From CAXBID01 sp963815305 (GTDB lineage: Bacteria; Bacteroidota; Bacteroidia; Flavobacteriales; Flavobacteriaceae), in the NCBI GenBank assembly GCA_963815305.1, contig CAWFFW010000001.1, forward strand, positions 2,046,001 to 2,110,000: DNA of 64,000 bases, written 5' to 3'. The notes under the pieces were generated by a model, which was not told where the DNA came from, did not search any database, and saw only the letters and a list, made by a program, of their open reading frames with translations. Positions 28,060 through 38,077 of this stretch are shown in pieces. The translations under genes were made by a program, and so were the position numbers. Numbering within the stretch: the first letter of the stretch is position 1; every line of letters begins with the position of its first letter.

Positions 28060-29556
28060 TCAATTCATCGTTTTCAGATGTCCCATGAGCTGATCTGTAA
28101 ATGTTTTTTGAAGTTTAGAAATGTTATTGGAATTATAAAGATCATTCCACTCGTTTGGATCCTTTTTTAAATCAAAAAACTCACCTGTGATGATATCTTC
28201 ACGACTGTAATCGTTCACATTTTTCTTGCGGTTTAAAACTAAAATAAGTTTATATGCGTTAGTTCGCCACATAAATGCCGCTTCGCCATCTCTTTCATGA
28301 AGTGCGGAGAAACTAGCTGTTCTTGGTTTTGAGGATAATAGGCTTTTTCCTGGAAAATCTTGTTCGGTTTTAATATTTGCTAACTCTAATAAAGTAGGCA
28401 TAATATCAATATTCTCTGTGGGTGTTGAGTTTATAGAGTTTCTTTTTATGCTATTAGGTAATGCTGTGCCTGCTAAAATCACAGGTACTTTTACACTTGG
28501 GTCGTATAAATTATATTTATTGAACCTGTAATAATGTTCTCCTAGCATTTCGCCATGATCTGAAGTATAAACAATTATGGCATTATCTAAAATACCCTTT
28601 TCTTCCAAGGCTTTTAAAGTGCGACCCATCATATCATCAATCCAAGTAATATTGGCATAATAGCGCATCGTCATGAGTTTCCAATCTTCTTCAGAGGCAT
28701 TTTTCCAATAATTCACATACATGTCACGTCTGTTTACACCTTCAGAATGCGGTGAATTATCTTTGTCCCACGGTGGTTGTTGCGCATACGTGATGCTGTC
28801 CAAATCATACAAATCTTCGTAGCCTTCAGGAACATTGTGACCTGCATGGGGTTTCATGTAAGATAGATATAGAAATAACGGTCTGTCATCATTTCGATTT
28901 TCAATGTAGTTTAAAGTCTGTTTAGTAATCCATCCATCACGATGATCTTCTTCAGGTAATTTACTAGTAAAACCCAAATAGCCAATATTGTTTTCTTCAC
29001 CTGGCCCCATATTTGCTATTTCTGCATCATATCTTGCTTTGGCATCGGGATTTAGGTCTGCCATAGTCTTAGCACCTTTCTCAGGGATTTCAGAAACATA
29101 TCTGGTTTCAAATCCGCGTGTATTTGTTCTAAATTTCCCCCAATGTGTTTTTCCAAAACCAGCCGTTTCATAACCTGCTTCTTTAAAATATTGCGCCATA
29201 GTTTTTCCTGGCATAAGTGAATCTTGAACACCATCACTGTTTCTATAAACACCAGTCTGATTAGGGTATAAACCAAACATAATAGAATTGCGACTGGGCA
29301 CACACATAGGCGCTTGGCATACGGCCTGATTGAAAAACACCCCTTGTTTTGCAAGACTGTCTAATGTTGGTGTTATAACTTGCTTATTAACCATTCCCAA
29401 GGCATCCCAACGATGTTGATCATCCATGATGAAGATGATATTTGGACGTTTTGTAGGTTCTGCTTCAACCGTTTTAGGAGTTTCTTTACATCCTAAAAAA
29501 GAGACTGTTAAGAGTAGTACAACTACCAGTGATTTTAAATTTGTTCGATTCATCAT
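28060..29556 (-). CDS. S1-family sulfatase, lipoprotein (C-V-P-S-R type)
   Basis: 498 residues with a lipobox (SFLGC, Cys23). Sulfatase signatures are IIFIMDDQ (metal-binding DD), the formylglycine motif Cys85-V-P-S-Arg89, GKTHWGK, and the C-terminal metal segment YTSDHGEMLGEHY. Cys85 must be converted to formylglycine by a maturase that is not in this window. The closing segment FFDLKKDPNEWNDLYN is typical of the family. It is probably an exo-acting sulfatase on oligosaccharides, anchored to the membrane. It begins 4 bp after the neighbouring sulfatase stops (29561), so the two are co-translated. The position of the sulfate it removes cannot be told from sequence. Confidence 0.92.
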   Translation of the reverse strand: MMNRTNLKSLVVVLLLTVSFLGCKETPKTVEAEPTKRPNIIFIMDDQHRWDALGMVNKQVITPTLDSLAKQGVFFNQAVCQAPMCVPSRNSIMFGLYPNQTGVYRNSDGVQDSLMPGKTMAQYFKEAGYETAGFGKTHWGKFRTNTRGFETRYVSEIPEKGAKTMADLNPDAKARYDAEIANMGPGEENNIGYLGFTSKLPEEDHRDGWITKQTLNYIENRNDDRPLFLYLSYMKPHAGHNVPEGYEDLYDLDSITYAQQPPWDKDNSPHSEGVNRRDMYVNYWKNASEEDWKLMTMRYYANITWIDDMMGRTLKALEEKGILDNAIIVYTSDHGEMLGEHYYRFNKYNLYDPSVKVPVILAGTALPNSIKRNSINSTPTENIDIMPTLLELANIKTEQDFPGKSLLSSKPRTASFSALHERDGEAAFMWRTNAYKLILVLNRKKNVNDYSREDIITGEFFDLKKDPNEWNDLYNSNNISKLQKTFTDQLMGHLKTMN

Positions 29557-29560
29557 TCAA

Positions 29561-31030
29561 CTATTTTTTTATTTGACGTGTTTTAATTTCAAGCGGATCA
29601 TCTACAATATCAGCTGTTTTATTCCTCCAGGTTTCAAGCGCTATTTTAAGTTCATTTTGTTTTTCTTTCAAAGGTTTCTTGCCTGCTAAATTATGCAGTT
29701 GCCCAGGGTCATATTGCATATCATACAATTCTTCAAAAGGTCTTCCTGATTCTAATTGCTTTAAAAGATTATATTCTGTTGGGTGTGTGCTTTTTCTATC
29801 CAATGTGGCTTGATAGCTGTGATTTCCCCACCCTTTTTCTTCTCTTAAATCGGCAGGTAATTCATATTCTTTTTGAGGCATTAGGTTTTGGATATAATAG
29901 TATCTCCCATCAAAAATCATCCTACTAGGGTAATGCTCTTTTCTTGAAGGACCATGGGAATTATGTTCTCCAAACACATATAATCTATTGGGGATTTGAT
30001 TTTCTTTTCCTTCGAAAATAGCTTTTAGAGATGTGCCTTGAACCGTTTTAGGTATCGGAATTTTTAAATAATCTAAAATTGTTGGCATGATATCAATGTG
30101 AGATATTAAAGCTTCCGAAACTTTTTCTTTTACAACCTTTGGTCCTCTTACTATAAATGGCACATGCAATCCTGCATAATAAGCTGATGCTTTTGCTCTG
30201 TGATATGGCTCGCCTTGGTCGCTAGTATAGATTATTAAGGTATTTTCTAGGAGTCCTTTTTCTTTAAGGGTTTCTATAATGGCTCCTGCACATACATCTG
30301 CAACTTGAACCGAACTATAATATTTCGCTAAATCTGCTCTCATGGCAGGAGTATCAGCTAAATATTTAGGAACTGCAATAGCGTTAGGGTTTGGAATAAG
30401 TTCAGGAAATCCCTTAATGTGATGGTCAAAATTACGATGTGGTGGTGCTATATTCGCTTGAAAAAAGAAAGGTTTATCATCTGCATTTTTAATAAAATTT
30501 GAAATGACTTTTTTAAAATCCTCTGGATTATTTTGAACTGAATTTCTATTGTTATATGGGAATTTCCAAGGCGGACTCATATGAAACTTCTGTGTGATGG
30601 CCGTAAAATAACCATGGGCTTGTAAAAGTTCTGGAAGTGTTTTGATGTATTCATGAATACCTACTTTATCAACCGTTTTGGAGTCTCTTCCAAATTCATA
30701 ATCAGGCGCATCTAAAGTTGGTGTGATGGTATTTCGCCAATGGCCGTTAGCATGTGGGTACATCCCCGTCATGATGGAACTTCTGCTAGGTGAACACGAA
30801 GGAACAACAGCAAAAGAATTAGTAAAAAAAACCCCGTTTTTTGCTAATTTATCAAAGTTGGGAGTATGAATGCCTTTGGTGCCTAAGGCAGACAAATGAT
30901 ACCCCTGATCATCGGTAAGAATGAGTACTATATTTAAAGGCTTCTCACTTTTTTTTATAGGTGTTTGAGATTTACCTGAATTAAAACCAAGTATAGCCAA
31001 CAAACAGATGTAAAAAAAATTAGTTTTCAT
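29561..31030 (-). CDS. S1-family sulfatase (C-S-P-S-R type), heparan-sulfatase-like subgroup
   Basis: 489 residues with a signal peptide (ending NSGKSQ) and no clear lipobox. Motifs: ILTDDQGYH, Cys79-S-P-S-Arg83, YTSDQGEPYHRAK instead of the common DHGE, and EELYDMQYDPGQLHNLAG near the end. The DQGEP.HRAK form resembles the sulfamidase-like (S1_8) sulfatases. One F. agariphila ulvan sulfatase belongs, as I recall, to that group. It is probably secreted to the periplasm. It lies in the 34452 operon, 86 bp after the preceding sulfatase. Confidence 0.9.
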   Translation of the reverse strand: MKTNFFYICLLAILGFNSGKSQTPIKKSEKPLNIVLILTDDQGYHLSALGTKGIHTPNFDKLAKNGVFFTNSFAVVPSCSPSRSSIMTGMYPHANGHWRNTITPTLDAPDYEFGRDSKTVDKVGIHEYIKTLPELLQAHGYFTAITQKFHMSPPWKFPYNNRNSVQNNPEDFKKVISNFIKNADDKPFFFQANIAPPHRNFDHHIKGFPELIPNPNAIAVPKYLADTPAMRADLAKYYSSVQVADVCAGAIIETLKEKGLLENTLIIYTSDQGEPYHRAKASAYYAGLHVPFIVRGPKVVKEKVSEALISHIDIMPTILDYLKIPIPKTVQGTSLKAIFEGKENQIPNRLYVFGEHNSHGPSRKEHYPSRMIFDGRYYYIQNLMPQKEYELPADLREEKGWGNHSYQATLDRKSTHPTEYNLLKQLESGRPFEELYDMQYDPGQLHNLAGKKPLKEKQNELKIALETWRNKTADIVDDPLEIKTRQIKK

Positions 31031-31116
31031 TTTTGTAATCTACAAAGCATATTTCTTTGAGGTCTCGTGAAAGGCTAGGTGATGTCTTTTTAAAAAAATT
31101 TTAGATGAAAGTTTTT

Positions 31117-32694
31117 CTAATTACTGTCAATAGCTATTTTAGGATTGTATTTTAAACCTCCTGGTTGAACACCATATTCTTGAGTTGTATATTTTGAAGC
31201 ATCAAACGTAGGATTTGGAAGGGGAACTACCGTATTGGCATCTTTCAAATGGCTACTAATATAGCGGTCTAATTCTTTTACTTTATTTGGGTAGGCATCT
31301 GCCAAATCATTGGCTTCTCCAATATCCCATTTCAAATTGTATAAGCGATAATCGTTTGTGCCATTGTCGCCCATTCCGAATAAGCGAATGAGTTTCCAAT
31401 CGCCATCATGCACAGAAACTGAAGCGGGCAACCATTGTGGAACTGGGGGCTGATGAGGAAAATACGTTATTATTGGTGCTCTATCTAATTCCTTTCCTTG
31501 TAAAGCAGGTGTAATATCCACACCATCTATTACATAATCTTTAGGTTTTTTGATGTTCAGTTGATTCAGTATGGTCGGGTAAAAATCTGTGGATTGTATC
31601 AAGGCGTCAGATTTCGCCCCTGCTTTGGTCAATCCTGGCCAAACCACAATGCATGGGACTCTTATACCACCTTCATACATGGTCGCCTTCCCACCTCTAA
31701 GTGGGGTATTGCTTGTTGGTGGCGTTAGAAATTTTTCACCATTTGGTAAGGTTTCCGATATGCCATTATACATATTACCTCCATTATCACTAAAAAATAT
31801 GATGACGGTATGTTCTGCAATTCCCAACCTATCAATTTCATCCAGAAGCTTTCCAACAGCATCGTCTAACGAATGGACCATGGCTGCATAGGTTGGTGAA
31901 TGCTGTAAATCATTAAAATCGACTTTAGTGCGGTAATATTTTATAAGACTTTCCTTAGCATCAAAGGGTGCATGTACCGAAAACTGCCAGTAATTCATAT
32001 AGAAAGGCGTGTTTTTATCTTGTTGACGCATCCAGGTTACAGCTTCATCTGCCATGCGGTCTTCTATATGTTCATTGGGATACTTTTCTTTAAAATCAGG
32101 AAATTTCCATGGAGCCACGAAACTTCCTGCAGGACCAGGTCCGTGCCAATGGGGAATATCTATATCAAAACCATGTTCTAAAGGCGTATAGGGCGTTGAG
32201 CCTAAATGCCATTTTCCAAAATGGGCTGTTGCGTATCCTTTATTTTTTACCAATTTCCCTAATGTGGGCAAAGAGGTATTCAATCGTGTGGCAGATGCAG
32301 GAATAATCATTTTACTTTTTGGCCCACCAGTTTCTGCAATAGTTGCTTGTAACTGTACTTTTGGCAAATGTGCCACTGGGGCCGTCACGCCATTTCTAGC
32401 AGGTGTTTGTCCGGTCAAAATACTGGCTCTAGTTGGGGAGCAAAGCGGACTAGCAGCGTAGGCTCTGGAAAATGTAACACCTCGTGCTGCCAAACGTTCC
32501 ATATTAGGCGTTTCATAAAAATGGGTCGTTCCATATAAAGTCGTGTCGCTCCAGCCCAAATCATCGGCAAGAATGAATACGATATTCATTGGCTTATCTT
32601 CCTGAGCCATTAATTTTTGAAAGCTTATACTGATTGCAAAAACCAATATAGCAACCTTTACATTATTTAGGTAGGACTTTATATTTCGCATCAT
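31117..32694 (-). CDS. S1-family sulfatase (C-S-P-T-R type), arylsulfatase A-like
   Basis: 525 residues with a signal peptide (ending LMAQ). Motifs: FILADDLGWSD, Cys85-S-P-T-Arg89, the GKWHLG segment, and the second metal site FFSDNGGNMYN, with TPLRGGKATMYEGGIRVP. These place it in the arylsulfatase A-like group common in marine PULs. It starts 3 bp after the GH78 gene ends (32698), so it is tightly coupled to it. It is likely to act on rhamnose 3-sulfate or a related ester, but the regiospecificity is inferred only from the setting. Confidence 0.92.
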   Translation of the reverse strand: MMRNIKSYLNNVKVAILVFAISISFQKLMAQEDKPMNIVFILADDLGWSDTTLYGTTHFYETPNMERLAARGVTFSRAYAASPLCSPTRASILTGQTPARNGVTAPVAHLPKVQLQATIAETGGPKSKMIIPASATRLNTSLPTLGKLVKNKGYATAHFGKWHLGSTPYTPLEHGFDIDIPHWHGPGPAGSFVAPWKFPDFKEKYPNEHIEDRMADEAVTWMRQQDKNTPFYMNYWQFSVHAPFDAKESLIKYYRTKVDFNDLQHSPTYAAMVHSLDDAVGKLLDEIDRLGIAEHTVIIFFSDNGGNMYNGISETLPNGEKFLTPPTSNTPLRGGKATMYEGGIRVPCIVVWPGLTKAGAKSDALIQSTDFYPTILNQLNIKKPKDYVIDGVDITPALQGKELDRAPIITYFPHQPPVPQWLPASVSVHDGDWKLIRLFGMGDNGTNDYRLYNLKWDIGEANDLADAYPNKVKELDRYISSHLKDANTVVPLPNPTFDASKYTTQEYGVQPGGLKYNPKIAIDSN

Positions 32695-32697
32695 TTT

Positions 32698-34452
32698 TTA
32701 GTTTATTATTTTTAAACCTTCAGGAGCATCAAGGGTTGTTTTTATGTTTCCATTCGCTTCCTTTTCATGTCGAATTTTTAATATGCCATATTTAGTTGGG
32801 AAGGTGCCTTCAGCAAATTTTAAGTCTCCTAAATGAGGATTTATCTTAATGGTATTTCCACCATTAAATACATTAATTCCTAAAACATATTGTGTTAACC
32901 AAGGTGTAGGGCCACTTGCCCAACCATGACAAAGACTGTGTCTGAAACCTACATAACAGAATTCTCCAAAATCGCCATGGATATCGAATTTATTCTCAGG
33001 TACAATCTGGTCTATTCTACTGCTGTTGTTAACATCTAACACATCAAAATCTTCCCAAAATGTGGTGGCTCCTAAATCAAGCATACCACCCCAATAGTTG
33101 CGAATAACATCCATGGCACCATTGTAATCTTCAGCCTTTGCCATGGCTTCCAGAATATAGTAACCATAAAAAGTGGACATACGTTCTACACCATCTTTCT
33201 TTAAAATGTCGTTGTTTATTGTTTTAGCATCAGCAAGATTAGCAATAGACATTAGTGCCGCGGCCTGTTTCGTTGTATTGTCTTTTGGTTGGTGCTTTTT
33301 TAATTGGTTAGCAGTTTTGAGATATTTTTTATCAAGTTCTTGGTTTCCTAAAGACGCCATTAATTCGCTCCCTGCTTCAAAAGTCATAATCATCATGGAT
33401 TGCAAACCAGCGTGTACTGCTTTTGGATCTTCGCTAGTTGGCCAATCGAGAAAGCGTCCACCATTCAAAATTTCTTTATTATCCTTATCAATAAACGTGC
33501 TTAATTGGTCTAAAAGCTCAACCATATAGGTTTCCTGTTCCTTTAAATAATCCAAATTACCATGAAAATCAAACCAGCTTTTATGTATTAAAATCCACCA
33601 CATAGAATATGAACTAATACCATTCATCCATTGTGGGAGCGGATGCTGATCGCGAGCTAAATCCAGACTTTTTGTAACAATCTCATTAGCCCCAAATACG
33701 GTATTTATGGTCATCACTTCTGGATGCATATCGCCAACCCAAACCAATCGGTCTCTCTTGATGCCATCCCATAAATAATTTTGCATATTTAGATGCACTG
33801 TATAAGCGCCAACTGCCCAAATTTCATTGAGTCGTTCATCACTACTTTTAAAAGAACCTAAGTAAGGAATATCTCTGTAAATAAAAGCAGCATCAATTGA
33901 CTTTATAGGCGCGTTTTCAGCAGATTCAACGACATCAATTCGTAAAAAACGGAATCCAGTTTCTCCAACTTCAATAGTACCCAACCAAGGTACTTCAATA
34001 ACAAAATCTCTAAGAGAATGCTCGTTGGTGGCGTTTTGCTTACCACCAATATCAGACATGGTTTCACTAACAGATTCTCCAAAACGCAAGCGCAATTTTA
34101 AAGGTGTTTTGCTGCGTCTTATACCCATTGATATTTTAACACCACCATGTATTTCCTTTCCATAATCCAGTAAAATCGATGGTTTGTGTTCCTCAGTACT
34201 AATAAATCTAAAAAGACCTTGGTCGTTAACCGCTACTTGACCATTACCTTTTGTTAATAAAGCCGTTGCATTTTGGATATATTGATTTGTGCTATCAGAC
34301 TGCCATACAATTTTTTGCGGCGTGATATAGGTTTTCACCATATCAGAATCACTGGTCAAATGCTTATATTCTTCTCCGAAGACAGGTGGCAATTGAGAAA
34401 AAGCTGACTGAGTAGCAAAAATTAAAAGTAGTAATTGAAAAATTTTGTTCAT
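32698..34452 (-). CDS. GH78-type alpha-L-rhamnosidase, short form
   Basis: 584 residues with a signal peptide (ending SAFSQ). A beta-sandwich (ILLDYGKEIHGGVKI, TGFRFLRI) precedes an (alpha/alpha)6 barrel with the GH78 active-site block WDGIKRDRLVWVGDMHPE (Asp229, Arg233-Asp234, Asp241, Glu245; Glu245 is the likely general acid), then TTFWEDF and HGWASGPTPWL. It is shorter than many GH78 enzymes because the N-terminal extra domains are absent. It is the first gene of a seven-element operon with three sulfatases and GH43, under operator site g 61 bp before the start. It should release L-rhamnose from desulfated oligosaccharides in the periplasm. Confidence 0.88.
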   Translation of the reverse strand: MNKIFQLLLLIFATQSAFSQLPPVFGEEYKHLTSDSDMVKTYITPQKIVWQSDSTNQYIQNATALLTKGNGQVAVNDQGLFRFISTEEHKPSILLDYGKEIHGGVKISMGIRRSKTPLKLRLRFGESVSETMSDIGGKQNATNEHSLRDFVIEVPWLGTIEVGETGFRFLRIDVVESAENAPIKSIDAAFIYRDIPYLGSFKSSDERLNEIWAVGAYTVHLNMQNYLWDGIKRDRLVWVGDMHPEVMTINTVFGANEIVTKSLDLARDQHPLPQWMNGISSYSMWWILIHKSWFDFHGNLDYLKEQETYMVELLDQLSTFIDKDNKEILNGGRFLDWPTSEDPKAVHAGLQSMMIMTFEAGSELMASLGNQELDKKYLKTANQLKKHQPKDNTTKQAAALMSIANLADAKTINNDILKKDGVERMSTFYGYYILEAMAKAEDYNGAMDVIRNYWGGMLDLGATTFWEDFDVLDVNNSSRIDQIVPENKFDIHGDFGEFCYVGFRHSLCHGWASGPTPWLTQYVLGINVFNGGNTIKINPHLGDLKFAEGTFPTKYGILKIRHEKEANGNIKTTLDAPEGLKIIN

Positions 34453-34483
34453 CTTTTATTGTTTATAAATAGTATTCATTTTA

Positions 34484-34528
34484 TAAAATTACATGTAAAA
34501 CTGTAATTTGTTATCCCGTACCATCGGG
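34484..34528 (-). promoter_or_regulatory. PUL operator-promoter, site g
   Basis: In gene orientation CCCGAT-GGTA-CGGGAT (34528-34513), 21 nt, then TAATTTTA (34491-34484). This copy is the most divergent in the half-sites (CCCG/CGGG, which are also mutually inverted) but keeps the spacing. Confidence 0.58.
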
Positions 34529-34565
34529 CTATAATCAGTTTGTGTTTATTTTTTAAAGGCTGATG

Positions 34566-37500
34566 TTATTTAATTATTTGAATGGTTACCGGACCTAATA
34601 ATCCAGATGGAATGAGTGCTTCTTTTGGGGTAATGCCATCCACATTTACCCAGGTTGTACGTTCCGCTTCAGGTAACGATTTATCACCGGTTAAACGGTT
34701 TCTCCAAACATTTACAACTTCTATTTCTATGGTGTTTTCGCCTTCATTAAGTGCGTTTTGAGCATTCAATTTAAATGGAGCAATCCAAGTGGTACCAATA
34801 TCTTTGCCATTAATCTTTACGGATGCCATAACGCCAACAGACCCTAAATCAATAAATACGTCTTTAGTTGCCGCCTCTTTTTTATAGTTAAAAGTTGAGG
34901 TATAAATAGCTGTGCCAGAATAGTATTTAATTTTTTCGTTTTCATGAGTTACCCAATCTATAAGCTCAGGAAACTCACTAGTTTTATCTGGTCCGATTTT
35001 TTTATTTTGAAATGCTACTTTCCATGAGTTTTGAAGTGTGTCTGTAGTAACAGTTTCAGGGAAATTATCTTGATATCCTTTTGAAATATCAGCCTTTTCG
35101 GAATTAGTAAAAACAATAAACCAACTCTGGAGCGGTTCCATTTTTATGGGGAGTATGGTACGACCATCTTTTTCAGTATATTCATTTAAGGCTCTAATAT
35201 CGCCTGTTACTGCATTCCATAATTGAGGTTTCATGCCTTTAACTCTGAATGATGGTGAAAAACTAATAGCTGCTTCACTTTGATTGGTTAAAAAGTAGAT
35301 GTCCATATCAGATAGTGTTCTATGCGTCCATAGTACAGGAACATCACTATTTAAATAAACATCTTTATGAATACCCAATTGGGTTAGAGCATCTTGTAGC
35401 TCTAGTCCATCAACAATATAGCCTTCGCCGTATTTTTTAAGTTTTTTAGTAGAACTTCCCCACATTTTTGTTGCGAGTGCTTTCACTTGATTATCACTTT
35501 CAGGATAGTTTTTCAAACTCGGTGATTTTTTAGGGGCTTGTCCGAAAATTTTACCACCTTGACTTACTAAAGATTCAATTTTAGCGAGCAACTGAGGTCG
35601 CATGGTTTCAAATGGCGGTAAGACCATTAAATTATAAGACATCCCATCAGGTAAAATAAACTTTCCATCTTTAACAGACAACCTATCAAGTATTACCTCG
35701 GCATTTATATAATCGTATGAATAGCCTTTTGGTAATTCAGGATTTCGAACACCTGTCATAATCGGTGTGTTTTCCCCAATAAAATAACAAACATCAGCAG
35801 CATAGGTGCCTTGTTGTAATAAATGCTGATTTCTTCTTAAATAGTCAAAATATGCTTTTCCTTTTTTGAACCAAGTGTTATGTCGATTGAATTCTGTACT
35901 GAACCATGCATTGACTCCTGGGACACGATTGTCATCTGGTTGATGAATATAAAGGTGCAATACAAAATGGTTAATACCTTCTGTAAAAGACCAGTCACCT
36001 CGTTTTTTGAGCATGGCTGGATGACGCACATAACTTCTATTTGCTGCTGTAAAGGCTTCTGCGGAAACCATGGGTTTGCCGTAGATATGAGCTGCAGAAG
36101 ACGCCGATTTACATTCAATATCTCCTAAAGTACCCTCATTCCAAAATTCACCACTAACCAAATCGGATTGCCCTCCGTACATTAAAAATTCTGATGGAAA
36201 GCCCCAATGCCCATAATTTTCTAGCCAAAGTTTTAAGTTGTCTTTATTGCTAGCTTCTCTAAGTCCGCCAGTATATTCGTAAGCTACAGCATCGGCTACC
36301 GAGCGACGTAAATCCCATAAAAATCGATTGGATTCTTCTACACTACCAACAATCCTACCTGAAAAAACAGGAAGGTATTTTTTGGGATTATAGCCAAATT
36401 TAGTCTCAAATTTTGCTTCGTAGCCATCCGTCCAGTTTTGGGAGCCCATTTCATAACTATCGGCAATCACATATTTAAAAGCACTTTTACTTTCTTCGGG
36501 AATTCGTTTTAAAAACTCGCCTATAAATTGCTCATAATGAAATTGAACAAGTTCTTTATTTGCCTTGTCCACTTCGTAACCTTTTCCCTGTGGTGCTGAT
36601 GGCGAGTTTTTAGTACCCGTAGGCGTCATGCCATAACGTTGAATAGTCCAATTTCCATCGGGAGCATTCCATGACAGATTACCTTCGGCATCCATTTTAT
36701 CGCTTATATCGATAACATTCTCTTTGCTTACTGTTAATGACTTATCGATTAGGTCTTCTTGAGACTTCCATAAATAGCTATCCCATGCAGGGAAAGGAGT
36801 AGGATGCATTTTACCAAGACTTTTTTCAACATATGATTCTAATCCCGATGCTTCGGAAATTACGATTTCTGAAAGATTCCATTGTGGTATTTTTGTTTCT
36901 GGATAGGTAACGGATTCAAAAACACCATTAAGAATCTTGAATTTTATTCTGAAATTATAGGACTTCGTTTCTGGTAAAGCAACCATTATAGGAGCGAACA
37001 TAGCAGCGCCCACATTTGGAGTTAACTTACTCCTATCCATTGTGAAAGATTTTATTATTTTTGAAATACCATCAGTTGTTACCGATATCTCACAAGCTAT
37101 TTTGAAGTTCTCTTTTCCAGGAATAAAGCTTAAACTCCTAGCATTTATAATTTTATCTGAGTTAATATCAATTTGATATTCTTTAATTCCCTTTGAAAAA
37201 TTAGCAATGGTTGAAGTGTCGCGGTCAATAAGATTTTTTTCATTACCTATGGATGGTGTCACTTTAATTGTTGCATTTTCTATACTTAATGTGTTTTGTT
37301 CTGATGGAATGCTAGGAAATGCTAAAACATATATATCTTGAAATTCCTGTGTTGGTTGGTTCAGTTTGATATTGATATTTTTTCCGCCTTCTAATTTTGC
37401 TTCTGAATATACGAGATGACGCATCGCCATGTCTGGTTTAATCCAAGGCCCTCCTGATTGACTCCAACCAGGACAATTAAAAGCCCCAATATTTACACCA

Positions 37501-37847
37501 ATACGTTTGCCTTCATTTACTGCATGAACCATATGCTCCCACCACGCTTCACTAAGCATTGGTACTTTGCCATCTTTTTCTTCAGGATTGATATTACCAA
37601 TTAAGGCACCACCAATGCCAGCGGCTCTCATCGCTTCCAAATCTTTTGTAATACCTTCTTTTGATATATCATCGCCTATCCAATACCAATAACACCATAG
37701 CGTATTATCATCAGTTGGCGTAATAAAACCGGATTGAATGGTATTGAAATTTGACTCCTGTTTCTTTTCTAAATCATTACAGCTTAAAAAAAAAGCTGAA
37801 AGAAATATTAGGGTTAACATTGAGGTAATAGATTTTAATTTCTTCAT
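34566..37847 (-). CDS. GH106-family alpha-L-rhamnosidase-like enzyme
   Basis: 1093 residues, the usual size for GH106, with a lipobox (FFLSC, Cys23). The start of the catalytic part carries the family hallmark: DNTLWCYWYWIGDDISKEG, DLEAMRAAGIGGALIGN, and GAFNCPGWSQSGGPWI. The C-terminal 150 residues form a jelly-roll domain with ASVKINGKDIGTTWIAPF and ENTIEIEVVNVWRNRL. GH106 enzymes remove terminal alpha-L-rhamnose with inversion, needing calcium. It is a single-gene unit with its own operator (site f), 115 bp upstream. The catalytic glutamates were not located with certainty. Confidence 0.87.
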   Translation of the reverse strand: MKKLKSITSMLTLIFLSAFFLSCNDLEKKQESNFNTIQSGFITPTDDNTLWCYWYWIGDDISKEGITKDLEAMRAAGIGGALIGNINPEEKDGKVPMLSEAWWEHMVHAVNEGKRIGVNIGAFNCPGWSQSGGPWIKPDMAMRHLVYSEAKLEGGKNINIKLNQPTQEFQDIYVLAFPSIPSEQNTLSIENATIKVTPSIGNEKNLIDRDTSTIANFSKGIKEYQIDINSDKIINARSLSFIPGKENFKIACEISVTTDGISKIIKSFTMDRSKLTPNVGAAMFAPIMVALPETKSYNFRIKFKILNGVFESVTYPETKIPQWNLSEIVISEASGLESYVEKSLGKMHPTPFPAWDSYLWKSQEDLIDKSLTVSKENVIDISDKMDAEGNLSWNAPDGNWTIQRYGMTPTGTKNSPSAPQGKGYEVDKANKELVQFHYEQFIGEFLKRIPEESKSAFKYVIADSYEMGSQNWTDGYEAKFETKFGYNPKKYLPVFSGRIVGSVEESNRFLWDLRRSVADAVAYEYTGGLREASNKDNLKLWLENYGHWGFPSEFLMYGGQSDLVSGEFWNEGTLGDIECKSASSAAHIYGKPMVSAEAFTAANRSYVRHPAMLKKRGDWSFTEGINHFVLHLYIHQPDDNRVPGVNAWFSTEFNRHNTWFKKGKAYFDYLRRNQHLLQQGTYAADVCYFIGENTPIMTGVRNPELPKGYSYDYINAEVILDRLSVKDGKFILPDGMSYNLMVLPPFETMRPQLLAKIESLVSQGGKIFGQAPKKSPSLKNYPESDNQVKALATKMWGSSTKKLKKYGEGYIVDGLELQDALTQLGIHKDVYLNSDVPVLWTHRTLSDMDIYFLTNQSEAAISFSPSFRVKGMKPQLWNAVTGDIRALNEYTEKDGRTILPIKMEPLQSWFIVFTNSEKADISKGYQDNFPETVTTDTLQNSWKVAFQNKKIGPDKTSEFPELIDWVTHENEKIKYYSGTAIYTSTFNYKKEAATKDVFIDLGSVGVMASVKINGKDIGTTWIAPFKLNAQNALNEGENTIEIEVVNVWRNRLTGDKSLPEAERTTWVNVDGITPKEALIPSGLLGPVTIQIIK

Positions 37848-37932
37848 AATAACAAGGGTGTACTGATTTTGGTTTTGGTGCCAATTAATAAAGTAAAAGA
37901 TTAAGACCTTAGAATGCTTCTTTGATATTCCT

Positions 37933-37977
37933 CAAAATAAAATAAAATAATTCTTTTTTTCATCCTGTAGAGTGCTG
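37933..37977 (-). promoter_or_regulatory. PUL operator-promoter, site f
   Basis: In gene orientation CAGCAC-TCTA-CAGGAT (37977-37962), 21 nt, then TTATTTTG (37940-37933), one base off TAnnTTTG. It drives the GH106 gene. Confidence 0.62.
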
Positions 37978-38077
37978 CTAATGAAATTAAAAACTATTGG
38001 CTATAAAAGTTAGGACATCACTTTTTGAGCCGTTTTATGCAACATGAAAAATTATGTCACGTTTTTCATTAAAAATA

